A stretch of DNA of 64,000 bases from an archaeon GW2011_AR18 (GTDB lineage: Archaea > Nanobdellota > Nanobdellia > SCGC-AAA011-G17 > GW2011-AR18): NCBI GenBank assembly GCA_000806155.1, contig JWKX01000007.1:1-64000 (forward strand), in the 5' to 3' direction. Positions within the stretch are counted from its first letter, which is position 1. Every line of letters begins with the position of its first letter. The notes beneath the pieces were generated by a model. The model worked only from the letters and a program-made list of their open reading frames with translations, was not told where the DNA came from and searched no databases. Below, piece after piece: positions 1 to 7,476 of this stretch. A program made the position numbers and the translations under genes.

Positions 1-201
1 TTCCCCTTTTACATACATATCTACCTGATTATTTTCTTGCATTGTTGTACACTTGTATGAACTTCCAGAACTCATTATATCAGCTAATTTTCCTGAGAAC
101 TTATCAGAATTTCCAGTTGTAGATGTCTCTGTATTCTTTGAACATGCCCCTAACATCAATAATCCTAGGACCATTATAATTAAAATAGCATCTTTTTTCA
201 T
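1..201 (-). CDS. Putative lipoprotein (5' part only)
   Basis: N-terminal 67 codons of a gene that runs off the left edge. The protein starts with two lysines, then a hydrophobic stretch ending in the lipobox LGAC at residues 17-20, followed by a Ser/Thr/Asn-rich linker. This is the layout of a lipid-anchored exported protein. A GGAGG motif lies about 8 bases before the ATG and supports the start. The visible part contains no recognisable domain. The function is unknown; the lipoprotein call rests on the signal sequence alone. Confidence 0.7.
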   Translation of the reverse strand, partial: MKKDAILIIMVLGLLMLGACSKNTETSTTGNSDKFSGKLADIMSSGSSYKCTTMQENNQVDMYVKGE

Positions 202-271
202 TTTTTTTCCTCCATAATGTTTATAAGTTTCATAGTTTTATCTCTATTTAAATTTAATCAAAAATGGAATT

Positions 272-316
272 GTCGCAAATTAGGGACTTTGTTCAAGCTG
301 TCACATTAAGGGGCTT
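272..316 (+). repeat. Left inverted repeat of the 2.2-kb element
   Basis: GTCG at 272-275, AGGGACTTT at 282-290, and GTCACATTAAGGGGCTT at 300-316. The last motif contains a second, one-mismatch copy of AGGGACTT, so each end holds two direct copies of the octamer. It matches the opposite strand of 2414-2469 block by block, with one mismatch in the 17-mer. Confidence 0.65.
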
Positions 317-354
317 ATAAGTTGTAAACTGAGTGGATGTGAAGTAGAATGGTA

Positions 355-723
355 TTATAATACCTCTAAAATAAAATCTTTTATCACTTTGTCTTTAGAT
401 TTTAGATAATTTTGTTTCCATTCCTCAGTTTCAACGTATCTTATCATTTTATTTTCTTTACATTTTGGGCATATTGCTGGATTTCCAATACTTTTCTTGC
501 TAGTCCACTTATAACTACATTTAATACATAAATAGTCTTTAGATTCTCTTATTGTTAGATTCATATATTCCATAAATTTATCTTCTGCTTTTTTTATAAT
601 CTCTTTTTTACAAATTTCTGAACAAACATAAATATCTAAATGTGGATTTAGTTCACTTTTTTTAATAAGTATTTTTGAGTTAAAGAAGCTTAGACTTTTA
701 TTACAATTTTTACACTTTACCAT
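355..723 (-). CDS. Two-zinc-ribbon protein, unknown function
   Basis: A 122-residue protein with two CxxC-based metal sites. The first is CKNC at residues 4-7 with CSEIC near residue 34. The second is CIKC near residue 66 with CPKC near residue 85, followed by a basic, helical C-terminus. The second site has the classic zinc-ribbon spacing. Such proteins often bind nucleic acid or stabilise a complex, but nothing more specific can be supported. It is the last gene of the inverted-repeat-bounded block and follows the membrane-anchored nuclease gene on the same strand. Confidence 0.65.
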   Translation of the reverse strand: MVKCKNCNKSLSFFNSKILIKKSELNPHLDIYVCSEICKKEIIKKAEDKFMEYMNLTIRESKDYLCIKCSYKWTSKKSIGNPAICPKCKENKMIRYVETEEWKQNYLKSKDKVIKDFILEVL

Positions 724-816
724 TAGTCTTCCAGTATTATTTTTTCTCCTTTTAGTCTTATCATATAAGTAACTCAGGTTATAATAATTAATTCTTGAGA
801 TACTTTCTTGATAGAG

Positions 817-1758
817 TTATTCATAAATATCATCTTCTATTGCTTCAATAATGATATTTAATCCATCATCATCCAATTCATCACATATTTCAGGAAAATT
901 TTTCTTAATAAATCTTAATATTTGATTAGAACTAACATCCCCTTTTGGAAAATCTCTATGAAACATAACCTTTTCTTTATACTTTTCTATATCATCATCT
1001 GATAAATCTTCCCATTTATCCTCCTCATTATTTGTAGCTTCTTTATTATTTTCATCTGTATATTCATTCGTAATTTTACTACTTTCTTGTGCTTTTGTTT
1101 TTATTTCATTAAATCTTTCCTCTATTTTTTTATCAATGTCTTCATTAATTTTTATGTCTTTACTTGTAGAGGTTATCTCATCAGACCTAAATTCTTCCCA
1201 TTCAACTTTACCACTTTCTATAACTTTCTTTAATTGTTTTTCTTGAGGGTTTAAACCACTTTTACCAGTTTTTATTTCAAGAAATATAACCTTTTTAATG
1301 TTTTTTTCATTCATTCCATCAAAAATAATATAGTCTATAGGAGAACCCATAAATCTCATATCAGCAGGATGATAAAGAAATTTCGGCAGGTATGGAACCA
1401 TCTGCTCCCACAATTTTCCCATTAACCCACTTCTTGACCTCATTACAGAAAGTTTCATTGCTTCTTTTATTAATTCTTTATATTCTGACTCTAATGAGGC
1501 TATTCTATTTTCATGATTTACTTGGATTTCTTTTAAGGTTTTTTCGTGTGATGTTTGGAATTCACCTTTTATTTTTTCAAATTCTTTTTGGTTTTCAATT
1601 AATTGTTTTTCGGTATTAGAGATTCTTATTTCATATTCTTTTTCTAGTTCTGCTTTTTTTGTTCCCCACTTCTTCTGTTCAGCGATATATTTACCTAGAA
1701 AATAACCTATAATAATAAATATAACTATTACTAAAATCCAAATTACGATATTTGCCAT
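817..1758 (-). CDS. Membrane-anchored Holliday-junction-resolvase-like PD-(D/E)XK nuclease
   Basis: A 313-residue protein. Residues 4-22 form one transmembrane helix and about 28-105 a coiled coil. Residues 107-165 match the Endonuc_Holl family (nucleases related to archaeal Hjc): an SRSGLMGKLWEQ-type block, then PIDYIIFDG with Asp142, then EIKTGK with Glu161 and Lys163 as the PD-(D/E)XK signature. The last 120 residues are acidic and look partly disordered. The family is assumed to cleave or bind DNA, but its role is not settled. A nuclease held at the membrane by a coiled coil inside a repeat-bounded block suggests defence or DNA uptake; that is inference. Confidence 0.75.
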   Translation of the reverse strand: MANIVIWILVIVIFIIIGYFLGKYIAEQKKWGTKKAELEKEYEIRISNTEKQLIENQKEFEKIKGEFQTSHEKTLKEIQVNHENRIASLESEYKELIKEAMKLSVMRSRSGLMGKLWEQMVPYLPKFLYHPADMRFMGSPIDYIIFDGMNEKNIKKVIFLEIKTGKSGLNPQEKQLKKVIESGKVEWEEFRSDEITSTSKDIKINEDIDKKIEERFNEIKTKAQESSKITNEYTDENNKEATNNEEDKWEDLSDDDIEKYKEKVMFHRDFPKGDVSSNQILRFIKKNFPEICDELDDDGLNIIIEAIEDDIYE

Positions 1759-1895
1759 TTATATTTCTATTTAACTCCTATTTGTCTATAGCTTATTTAA
1801 TAATATTCTTATACTTTTTAAGTTAAACTCTTTTATAAATATCACCGAAAATGTACTATTTCGTGAATTATCACCCTATAAATAGAAAAAACAAA

Positions 1896-2156
1896 TTATT
1901 TTTGAGAAAAATAATAAGTTATAGCCGAACCAATAAGTCCAGAGAATACAGTAGATATTGCTAAAATAATATTAACTGCACTATCTACTTCTATTTTTTC
2001 AGAATAAAGCAGAAATATTACACCAATTAAAGTAACGTTCAATAATAAGAACATATAAAGTAATAAATTATCTGCTAATCTTACTCTTGCCCTTTCTCTT
2101 GTTTGTTCAGCAGTAACATTCTTAGACATTATAGTAAGAATATCATTATCTGACAT
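1896..2156 (-). CDS. Small two-helix membrane protein
   Basis: An 86-residue protein with a charged N-terminal helix (about residues 1-28) and two hydrophobic segments (about 31-50 and 62-82) joined by a short polar loop. It resembles generic two-TM small proteins and has no catalytic motif. The start codon overlaps the stop of the preceding 73-residue gene by one base, so the two are translationally coupled. It probably works with that protein or with the downstream membrane nuclease. Function unknown. Confidence 0.6.
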   Translation of the reverse strand: MSDNDILTIMSKNVTAEQTRERARVRLADNLLLYMFLLLNVTLIGVIFLLYSEKIEVDSAVNIILAISTVFSGLIGSAITYYFSQK

Positions 2157-2377
2157 TAGAATTCACCTTTTTTCTTAGCTGATTCTAATTTTAATTCCCC
2201 ACAATCAACCTTATTACATACATAAACAATTACAGGAACACCAAAACTAGGATTAAAATCTATTTGACTGCCTTTTCTTGATACTTGTGTAAGAGCATAA
2301 AAACCATCGACTCTAACCCATTCATGTTCATGTTTATTTTCTTTAATTTTAGATTTTTCTTGATTTTTCTCTTCCAT
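2156..2377 (-). CDS. Small putative metal-binding protein, first gene of the repeat-bounded block
   Basis: A 73-residue protein with a highly charged N-terminus, an HEHEW motif near residue 16 and CNKVDCG near residue 54; the two His and two Cys could form one metal site. A TATA-like TTTATATCC lies about 26 bases before the ATG on the minus strand, fitting a leaderless transcript, and the right inverted repeat sits just upstream of that TATA box. It overlaps the next gene by one base. Function unknown. Confidence 0.6.
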   Translation of the reverse strand: MEEKNQEKSKIKENKHEHEWVRVDGFYALTQVSRKGSQIDFNPSFGVPVIVYVCNKVDCGELKLESAKKKGEF

Positions 2378-2413
2378 TAAAATAGAGATTATTTTTTGGA
2401 TATAAAGATTTCT

Positions 2414-2469
2414 AAGTCCCTTAATGTGACAAAAAGCATAGCAAAGGTTAAAAGTCCCTAGAATACGAC
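2414..2469 (-). repeat. Right inverted repeat of the 2.2-kb element
   Basis: On the minus strand: GTCG (2466-2469), AGGGACTTT (2451-2459), and GTCACATTAAGGGACTT (2414-2430). It mirrors 272-316, with a longer central spacer (20 versus 9 bases). It lies just upstream of the TATA box of the 73-residue gene, so it could also act as an operator. Confidence 0.65.
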
Positions 2470-2482
2470 AGAGTCATCAAAA

Positions 2483-2608
2483 ATGAAAATATTTATTGAA
2501 AGGACTAACGAGCATAAGGAAGTTAAGGAAGCATCTACTGTTAAGGAATTATTGAAGATTCTTGATATTAATCCTAAATTTATTTATGCTTTAATAAAAT
2601 ATGGCTAA
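2483..2608 (+). pseudogene. Truncated ThiS/MoaD-like sulfur-carrier ORF
   Basis: A 41-residue ORF starting MKIFIERTNE and containing a V-K-E-L-L-K-x-L-x-I-N-P segment typical of the first half of ubiquitin-fold ThiS/MoaD/SAMP sulfur carriers. It stops at the point where the family would continue to its C-terminal Gly-Gly, so it cannot be a working carrier as read. Its ATG lies inside the right 10-bp direct repeat of the neighbouring element. The next conserved gene is a TtuA/Ncs6-type thiolase, the usual partner of such carriers, which supports the identity. Probably a remnant. Confidence 0.4.
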
Positions 2609-3047
2609 TGAAATACCTGATACACTGTCCTCAGTAGATTATGCAACATTAACCGAACAACTTAGGGATATTATATCTAGGCTTGATACAATATATTCTA
2701 GGCTTGATACAATATATAGATTGGGTGGTGATAATCCTGTAATGGATAGGATTGATGCTGGAGTAGATAGGATTGATGCTGGAGTAGATAGGATTGATGC
2801 AAGACTTTTTAATATTGACTCAAGACTTACTGCTATGAGAAACTCTTTAAGAAATAGTGATCGCATATATAGATTGGGTGGTGATAATCCTGTAATGAGT
2901 AGGATTGATGTCGGAGTGGATAGGATTGATGCAGGAGCATCAGGAATTGCTGCAAGACTTTTTAATATTGACTCAAGACTTACTGCTATGAGAAACTCTT
3001 TAAGAAATAGTGATCGCATAAATGGTTATGGTCATTATTGGGATTAG
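2601..3047 (+). CDS. Heptad-repeat coiled-coil protein with internal duplication
   Basis: A 148-residue protein built from seven-residue units such as IISRLDT, IYSRLDT and DRIDAGV (three in a row), predicting a long coiled coil. A 51-residue module occurs twice: the N-terminal part starts RLGGDNPVM and the C-terminal part ends MRNSLRNSDRI. The start overlaps the truncated sulfur-carrier ORF by eight bases. No enzyme domain. The DNA copies are nearly identical, so the duplication is young. It may be a structural or phase-variable-length protein; function unknown. Confidence 0.55.
   Translation: MANEIPDTLSSVDYATLTEQLRDIISRLDTIYSRLDTIYRLGGDNPVMDRIDAGVDRIDAGVDRIDARLFNIDSRLTAMRNSLRNSDRIYRLGGDNPVMSRIDVGVDRIDAGASGIAARLFNIDSRLTAMRNSLRNSDRINGYGHYWD
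2712..3020 (+). repeat. 153-bp tandem duplication inside the coiled-coil gene
   Basis: Copy 1 starts at 2712 and copy 2 at 2865, an offset of 153 bp (51 codons, in frame). The 70 bases at 2798-2867 recur without change at 2951-3020, and the 33 bases from 2712 also recur exactly. The middle of the unit differs because copy 1 has an extra pattern of DRIDAGV heptads. The identity implies recent slippage or unequal crossover. Confidence 0.8.
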
Positions 3048-3086
3048 GCATATAATTTATAAATTTTTCATTTGTTCTATTTAGTT

Positions 3087-3929
3087 ATGGTCTGCAAGAA
3101 ATGTATTGAATCTCCTGTAATCAAGCTATTAGCCAAGAATGATCATATTGGTGTTGCTGTTTCTGGTGGTAAAGACTCTACAACTCTTCTTTACTTATTG
3201 AATAAATTAGTAAAATCCCGTAAAGACATGAAACTTACTGCTATTGCTATTGATGAAGGTATCAAAGGTTATCGTGATGTTTCTTTGGATTTTCTTAAAA
3301 ATTTCTGCAATAAAAATAGTATAGAATTAAAAATATTTTCTTATGAGGCTAATTTTGGCAAACCTTTAGACAGTATTTTAGATGCTAATAAGAATATTAT
3401 CCCCTGTTCTATCTGTGGTGTTTTCAGAAGATACTTATTGAATAAGAACTCTAAAGAATTAGGTTTTACTAAACTTGCTACTGGTCATAATATGGATGAT
3501 GAATCTCAGACTATATTGATGAATTATTTTAGGAATAATATTAATATTTCAGCTCGTTTAGGTCCTATAACTGGTGTTATTAATAGTAAAAATTTTATCA
3601 AAAGAATCAAACCTTTATATTTCTTGACAGAAAAAGAAGTTACTACTTACTCTTACATTATGGGTTTCATGGATAATTATATGGAATGTCCTCATAATTC
3701 TCAATCCTATAGGGGGCATATTCGTGATATGATTAATGATTTTGAATCTAAATATCCTGGTACTAAACATGGTATTATAACATCTTTCCTAGAAATTCTC
3801 CCTTTATTGAAAGCTAATGTTGATTACAATAAAGATCTTAAGAGCTGTTCTGTTTGTGGAGAGCCTTCTTCTAAAGATGTTTGTCAGGCTTGTAATTATG
3901 CTGAGACTATTGTTAATAAAATGAAATGA
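3087..3929 (+). CDS. TtuA/Ncs6-family tRNA 2-thiolation enzyme
   Basis: An N-type PP-loop ATPase of 280 residues. It has an N-terminal CKKC at 3-6, the adenylate-binding SGGKDS at 26-31, a CSIC motif near residue 112 and a C-terminal CSVC/CQAC zinc site. This is the cysteine arrangement of the TtuA/Ncs6 group, which activates a tRNA uridine and inserts sulfur, often using an iron-sulfur cluster and a ubiquitin-like sulfur donor. I chose the ATG at 3087 because TTTATAAA lies about 27 bases upstream, giving a leaderless mRNA; an upstream TTG at 3072 is less likely. The nearby sulfur-carrier fragment fits the pathway. Whether it modifies position 34 or 54 cannot be told from sequence. Confidence 0.85.
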   Translation: MVCKKCIESPVIKLLAKNDHIGVAVSGGKDSTTLLYLLNKLVKSRKDMKLTAIAIDEGIKGYRDVSLDFLKNFCNKNSIELKIFSYEANFGKPLDSILDANKNIIPCSICGVFRRYLLNKNSKELGFTKLATGHNMDDESQTILMNYFRNNINISARLGPITGVINSKNFIKRIKPLYFLTEKEVTTYSYIMGFMDNYMECPHNSQSYRGHIRDMINDFESKYPGTKHGIITSFLEILPLLKANVDYNKDLKSCSVCGEPSSKDVCQACNYAETIVNKMK

Positions 3930-3930
3930 A

Positions 3931-3972
3931 TGTAGTCACCCATATGTAGAATTTGCTAAAACTGTAGTCACC
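3931..3972 (+). repeat. Pair of TGTAGTCACC direct repeats
   Basis: The decamer TGTAGTCACC occurs at 3931-3940 and 3963-3972, 32 bp apart, between the thiolase stop and the TATA box (4027-4034) of the next gene. The helical phasing fits an operator pair, but this is only suggestive. Confidence 0.3.
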
Positions 3973-4067
3973 TCATTATATTCTTCATTATATATGTTAA
4001 AAGTTATACATTTTACAGTGAATTAAATTTATATACTACCTGAATATGATGTTATAGAGGTATTAGT

Positions 4068-4397
4068 ATGGATTACGATCAAGAAGTGAATATTGCATGT
4101 ACTAGCTGTTCTAAAAAAGTTCCTATTTCACAGGCTACTTATGGTACTGGTAAGTCTTTAATTTGTTTTAGTTGTTATAATCTTATAGCTAGAGGTGCTA
4201 AGCCTGACCGTATTGTCCAGTCTGCTGAAGCTCCTGAAAAAGTTAATTATAAATGTAATAACTGTGGTTATAATTTTTCCAGATCTGTCAGTTTCCACTT
4301 TGGTGGTACCTGTTTTAACTGCGGTAAGTATGCTGTTGAAGTTTTGAAAAGTAATGAAGTTATGATGAAGGACAGGAAGTCATTACTTGATTATTGA
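4068..4397 (+). CDS. Double zinc-ribbon protein
   Basis: A 109-residue protein with two four-cysteine sites: CTSC/CFSC in the first 45 residues and CNNC/CFNC in the second half. The spacing is that of small archaeal zinc-ribbon proteins, which usually bind RNA, DNA or a protein partner. A GAGGT ribosome-binding site lies eight bases before the ATG, and TTTATATA lies about 35 bases upstream. The methyltransferase gene follows 15 bases downstream on the same strand. Function unknown. Confidence 0.7.
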   Translation: MDYDQEVNIACTSCSKKVPISQATYGTGKSLICFSCYNLIARGAKPDRIVQSAEAPEKVNYKCNNCGYNFSRSVSFHFGGTCFNCGKYAVEVLKSNEVMMKDRKSLLDY

Positions 4398-4412
4398 TTT
4401 TTTACTATAATT

Positions 4413-4886
4413 ATGGATTACGATATCATTTTCAATTCTTACAATTCATTGCATGAGGAAGAACAATTAAAGAAGCTTGATTTGATTTCTGCATTTCTTA
4501 AAGTTAATAAATCAGATAAGTTATTAGATATTGGTTCTGGTACTGGTATTTCTACTGATTTTTTTGATTGTTTCTCTGTTGGTATTGATCCGTCTTTTAA
4601 TATGCTTAGATTATCTAAAGGGTATAGGATTAATGCTTTTGCTGAATCTTTGCCTTTCAAGGATAATTCTTTTGATATTATCTTGGCTTTGACTTCTATT
4701 CATAACTTTAATAATGTTGATCTAGCTATTGAAGAAATTAAAAGAATTTCTAAGACTAATTCTAAAATAGTTATTACTTTATTAAAAAAATCTCCTAAGT
4801 TTAGTTCTATTAAAAAGAAACTATTAAGTAATTTTAAATTTAAGACTTTAGAAGAGGAAAGAGATGTTATTTTTTATAAGATTTAG
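4413..4886 (+). CDS. Class I SAM-dependent methyltransferase
   Basis: A 157-residue Methyltransf_11-type protein. Motif I is LLDIGSGTG at about residues 36-44, the acidic end of strand 2 is GIDPS near 55-59, and FKDNSFDIILALTSIHNF is the motif IV/post region. It is shorter than most family members (about 200) and lacks an obvious substrate-recognition insert, so the substrate cannot be named. It lies directly downstream of a zinc-ribbon gene and 102 bases before the c-di-AMP synthase gene. Confidence 0.8.
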   Translation: MDYDIIFNSYNSLHEEEQLKKLDLISAFLKVNKSDKLLDIGSGTGISTDFFDCFSVGIDPSFNMLRLSKGYRINAFAESLPFKDNSFDIILALTSIHNFNNVDLAIEEIKRISKTNSKIVITLLKKSPKFSSIKKKLLSNFKFKTLEEERDVIFYKI

Positions 4887-4988
4887 AGAAAGCATCTTTT
4901 GAATCTAGTTCAGCTTTATAATCCTACTACAAACCCTATATACTATAAAAAGAAACTATTTAAACTAAGTCTTTCATCTCTCACTCCT

Positions 4989-5834
4989 ATGACAACAAAA
5001 GAGGGGCAGGTTTCAAATCTTATTGGTATTGCAGCAACTAAATTAGCTAATGAGATCTCTGCTACTAGTATTCTCTCTTTTGAAAGGTCTGCTTCTGATC
5101 TGTATTCTGATTCTTTGTATCATGAGATTAAAGTCTCTCTTTTCAAGAAAGTTGGTTACTCTCAGTACATTAAAACTGAATATAAGACTAAGATTAAAAA
5201 ACCTTCTTTAGGTTCTATGATACCTATTAAGGAATTGATTGCAGAAGCTTATTATAATAAATATCTCTCAAAAGGCGAGACTATTGTATGTATTCAGGAT
5301 GATTCTTTTGATAATGGCTTTAAAGGTTATTTATCAATAATTAATATCGACGCTCTTTTTTCTGATAATAATACTAGTATCTTATATGAAAATGTCCATC
5401 CTGATATAATTGATTCAATTATAGAAATAGCTTTAGAGATATCAAAATATGGGAGAGAAGGAAAGAAAGTCGGCACTGCTTTTATTATTGGTCCTAAAGA
5501 AATTTTGAAATATTCTAAGCAGTTGATAATAAATCCTTTCCAGTATATAGAGCCTGAGAAGAAGAAGATTACTGATCTTGAATTACGTGAGACTATCAAA
5601 GAATTCTCTCAGTTGGATGGTGTTTTCATGATTGATAATGATGGCACTATCTTATCATCCGGGACTTACATTGATATTGATACAGAAGGTTTGAATCTCC
5701 CTCAGGGTCTTGGTACTAAACATCGTAATTGTGCAGCTATCACAGCTAAGACTTCTGCTATAGCTTTTGTTGTCTCATCTTCTGGTGGTAAGATTAAAGT
5801 TTTCAAGAATGGTAAGATTGTAATGACTATTTAA
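4989..5834 (+). CDS. dacZ: Diadenylate cyclase (DisA_N domain, DacZ type)
   Basis: Makes the second messenger c-di-AMP from two ATP. The C-terminal DisA_N domain shows LDGVFMIDNDG (the DGA-like loop) near residue 208 and GLGTKHRNCAAI (the RHR-like loop) near residue 240, followed by AFVVSSSGG. The N-terminal half resembles the pyruvate-kinase-like C-terminal fold found in archaeal DacZ. I chose the ATG at 4989 because TTTAAA lies 27 bases upstream, fitting a leaderless message; the frame is open back to a TTG at 4899. The usual DGA Ala is Val here and the RHR Arg is Lys. In archaea c-di-AMP is tied to osmotic and potassium balance. The gene ends with a 4-base convergent overlap. Confidence 0.85.
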   Translation: MTTKEGQVSNLIGIAATKLANEISATSILSFERSASDLYSDSLYHEIKVSLFKKVGYSQYIKTEYKTKIKKPSLGSMIPIKELIAEAYYNKYLSKGETIVCIQDDSFDNGFKGYLSIINIDALFSDNNTSILYENVHPDIIDSIIEIALEISKYGREGKKVGTAFIIGPKEILKYSKQLIINPFQYIEPEKKKITDLELRETIKEFSQLDGVFMIDNDGTILSSGTYIDIDTEGLNLPQGLGTKHRNCAAITAKTSAIAFVVSSSGGKIKVFKNGKIVMTI

Positions 5835-6199
5835 TTCATTATCCTGTCTTTTAAAGAATCTACTTGTTCTTCTATTGTCTCTACTTCATCCTCAATCTCG
5901 TCAAGGATTCTTACTAATTCTTCATTATCTTTATTTTTTCTTGCATATGGATTATCGTTTAATGTTATTAACAGTTCTAGGAGGATTTCATGCATTTTAT
6001 TTAAGTCTTTGAGGTTGAGATTATTTGCAATTGCTCTGGCTCTAAGGTCTTGGAAACTTCCTATATGAATTAATGCTTCGGCTATAATCTTCTTTGGTAA
6101 GTATTTTCTCAAAGCCTCTATTTTTCTTTCATCTAGACCATTTATTTTTGATATGTTTTTTCTTGGAGGAATATCAATGTTTAATATGGGTATATGCAT
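5831..6199 (-). CDS. Hypothetical protein with helix-hairpin-helix-like segment and coiled coil
   Basis: A 122-residue protein. Residues 16-35 (INGLDERKIEALRKYLPKKI) resemble a helix-hairpin-helix/SAM-like segment, and the last 30 residues are a strongly acidic coiled coil. No catalytic motif. It is convergent with the c-di-AMP synthase gene and overlaps it by four bases. Function unknown. Confidence 0.6.
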   Translation of the reverse strand: MHIPILNIDIPPRKNISKINGLDERKIEALRKYLPKKIIAEALIHIGSFQDLRARAIANNLNLKDLNKMHEILLELLITLNDNPYARKNKDNEELVRILDEIEDEVETIEEQVDSLKDRIMN

Positions 6200-6261
6200 A
6201 TTATAACAGATTTTTACTATTTTATAAAGATTTTTAAAGCTTTAACTTTCTCTATTTGTAT

Positions 6262-6382
6262 GCCCCTGTAGCGCAGCCTGGATTTTATTAAACTAGATAG
6301 CGCGTCAGGTTCCTAACCTGTAGGTCGTGGGAGGTTAAATCATGCGTGGTTTAATCAACGAATTCAAATCCCATCAGGGGCG
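6262..6382 (+). tRNA. tRNA-Arg(CCU) with a D-loop intron and a T-arm intron
   Basis: The acceptor stem is GCCCCTG/CAGGGGC, discriminator G at 6382, no encoded CCA. The anticodon loop TTCCTAA gives anticodon CCU at 6312-6314. Two insertions must be removed to fold it. Intron 1 (6284-6298, 15 nt) is in the D-loop and has a BHB-like 4-bp helix CTGG/CTAG with ATT and ATA bulges; splicing restores GCGCAGCCTGGATAGCGC. Intron 2 (6332-6362, 31 nt) lies between T-stem GTGGG and loop TTCAAAT (position 53/54), with a 9-bp internal hairpin GGTTAAATC/GGTTTAATC. The mature length is 75 nt. A TTTTTAAAG box is about 27 bp upstream. The 27-43 pair is a U-U mismatch. Confidence 0.85.
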
Positions 6383-6772
6383 TATTGTTGATGCGAATGT
6401 TGTTATTGTTGCACCTAAGAATAATCCGTACATTACACTATCATTTAATTTTAGTAATAATGCAGCTCCTATTGTTAACAGGCAGAATATTACTATTGAT
6501 AGATATTTCCACCCGTCATATGTTCTCTTCTGTTTTTCATAATCCTGCTGTATTTTATTTTGTTCTTGCTGGCATTTGTTTATCTGTTCCTGTGTTGTAT
6601 TATCATATCCATTTACTGGCATAGGCTTTGACATATAACATTCATTGTACATTGGATAATTTGTATAATCATATTTAGGGAAGAATATGTTAGCTCCCAT
6701 GAATACTAATGGTATATATAGAATAATTATTATTGCTGCGAATAATATTATTTTCCAGGTTGTTCCTTTCAT
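6374..6772 (-). CDS. Small membrane protein
   Basis: A 132-residue protein with a hydrophobic segment at about 8-30, a polar, Gln-rich extracytoplasmic region with two Cys (about 40-85), and two further hydrophobic segments (about 92-128). No family recognised. Its last codons overlap the 3' end of the tRNA-Arg gene on the other strand, so the C-terminus may have been trimmed by rearrangement. Function unknown. Confidence 0.6.
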   Translation of the reverse strand: MKGTTWKIILFAAIIIILYIPLVFMGANIFFPKYDYTNYPMYNECYMSKPMPVNGYDNTTQEQINKCQQEQNKIQQDYEKQKRTYDGWKYLSIVIFCLLTIGAALLLKLNDSVMYGLFLGATITTFASTIRP

Positions 6773-6816
6773 ATATTGCCTTTATTTTTATTCTTATTTA
6801 AATCTTTTTAATTCAT

Positions 6817-7248
6817 TTAATTTGTCTTTAGGTTTTCTAGAAGTCTCTCTAATAATCCTCTTGTAGTATTTGGCAATCCTATAACCCTTAAAAATTCTTT
6901 TTCATGAGGTAAAATATGTGAAGCTGAGGGATCAGAATATGATTCATGTTTAATTCCATGCGGTGTACCTATCCATCTGTTCTGTGTAACATAAACTTTA
7001 TTTGTATCTGAATCATAATATGTAGCCTGTGAAATAGTATATCCATCTTCTGTGAATATTGCACTAACACGGAGTCCATCTTTTATTTCAGGAATTGCTA
7101 CATTATCTAGGCTTGTAAAAACAATATTCTCGCTTTTTGTCAATGGAGGAAATGAATTCTCCTTAGCAACTGATAAAAAATCCAAACCTGAACTTAACTG
7201 ATAAAGTCTTGCAGTATAATTATAGTCCCAATGCATATAAATTTTCAT
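6817..7248 (-). CDS. Hypothetical protein
   Basis: A 143-residue soluble protein with alternating beta-like segments and no signal sequence, membrane helix or known motif. It includes a Trp/His-containing patch (NRWIGTPHGIKHE near residue 93). The start ATG lies 12 bases beyond the 7261-7476 gene, on the same strand. I do not recognise the family. Confidence 0.5.
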   Translation of the reverse strand: MKIYMHWDYNYTARLYQLSSGLDFLSVAKENSFPPLTKSENIVFTSLDNVAIPEIKDGLRVSAIFTEDGYTISQATYYDSDTNKVYVTQNRWIGTPHGIKHESYSDPSASHILPHEKEFLRVIGLPNTTRGLLERLLENLKTN

Positions 7249-7260
7249 TAAAATATCTAT

Positions 7261-7476
7261 TTAAGTTTTATTGTTGTTAATTATACTATTATCTTTCAAC
7301 TTAAGTGTTAATGTATAGATTAAAGAACAAATTAATGATAATAAAAAGTAAAGTGTATAAGAAGGATTATCTAGAAGATATGAAGTTGCCTGGATTATAT
7401 TATTAAATATAACAATCCCTAATGCTATAAAACTTAGAATAAATAATATTACAATATTGAATATTCCTTTGCTCAA
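7261..7476 (-). CDS. Small two-helix membrane protein
   Basis: A 71-residue protein with hydrophobic segments at about 7-26 and 40-60 and an Asn-rich tail. The proposed start is TTG, overlapping the TGA of the upstream 42-residue ORF (TTGA), which indicates translational coupling. Function unknown. Confidence 0.5.
   Translation of the reverse strand: MSKGIFNIVILFILSFIALGIVIFNNIIQATSYLLDNPSYTLYFLLSLICSLIYTLTLKLKDNSIINNNKT

Larger units (their letters stand above)
257..2485. mobile_element. Putative element bounded by inverted repeats and a 10-bp direct repeat
   Basis: Four same-strand genes are enclosed by inverted repeats. Reading inward, each end has GTCG, six bases, AGGGACTT, a spacer, then GTCACATTAAGGG[A/G]CTT. 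Just outside both ends is the direct repeat ATCAAAAATG (257-266 and 2476-2485), 5-6 bases from GTCG, which looks like a target-site duplication. I see no transposase or integrase inside, so it could be a non-autonomous cargo element or an island moved in trans. The repeats and their symmetry are seen; mobility is inferred. Confidence 0.5.

Noticed and set aside
1392-1619. Plus-strand ORF inside the nuclease gene
   Set aside because: Leu/Phe-rich shadow of a well-supported PD-(D/E)XK gene; no start signal.
2798-3020. CRISPR array
   Set aside because: The repeats are two in-frame copies of a coding module without spacers; no cas genes are nearby.
6342-6542. 66-residue ORF at the tRNA-Arg 3' end
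   Set aside because: It begins inside the T-arm intron of the tRNA, has no motif, and lies opposite a better membrane-protein frame.
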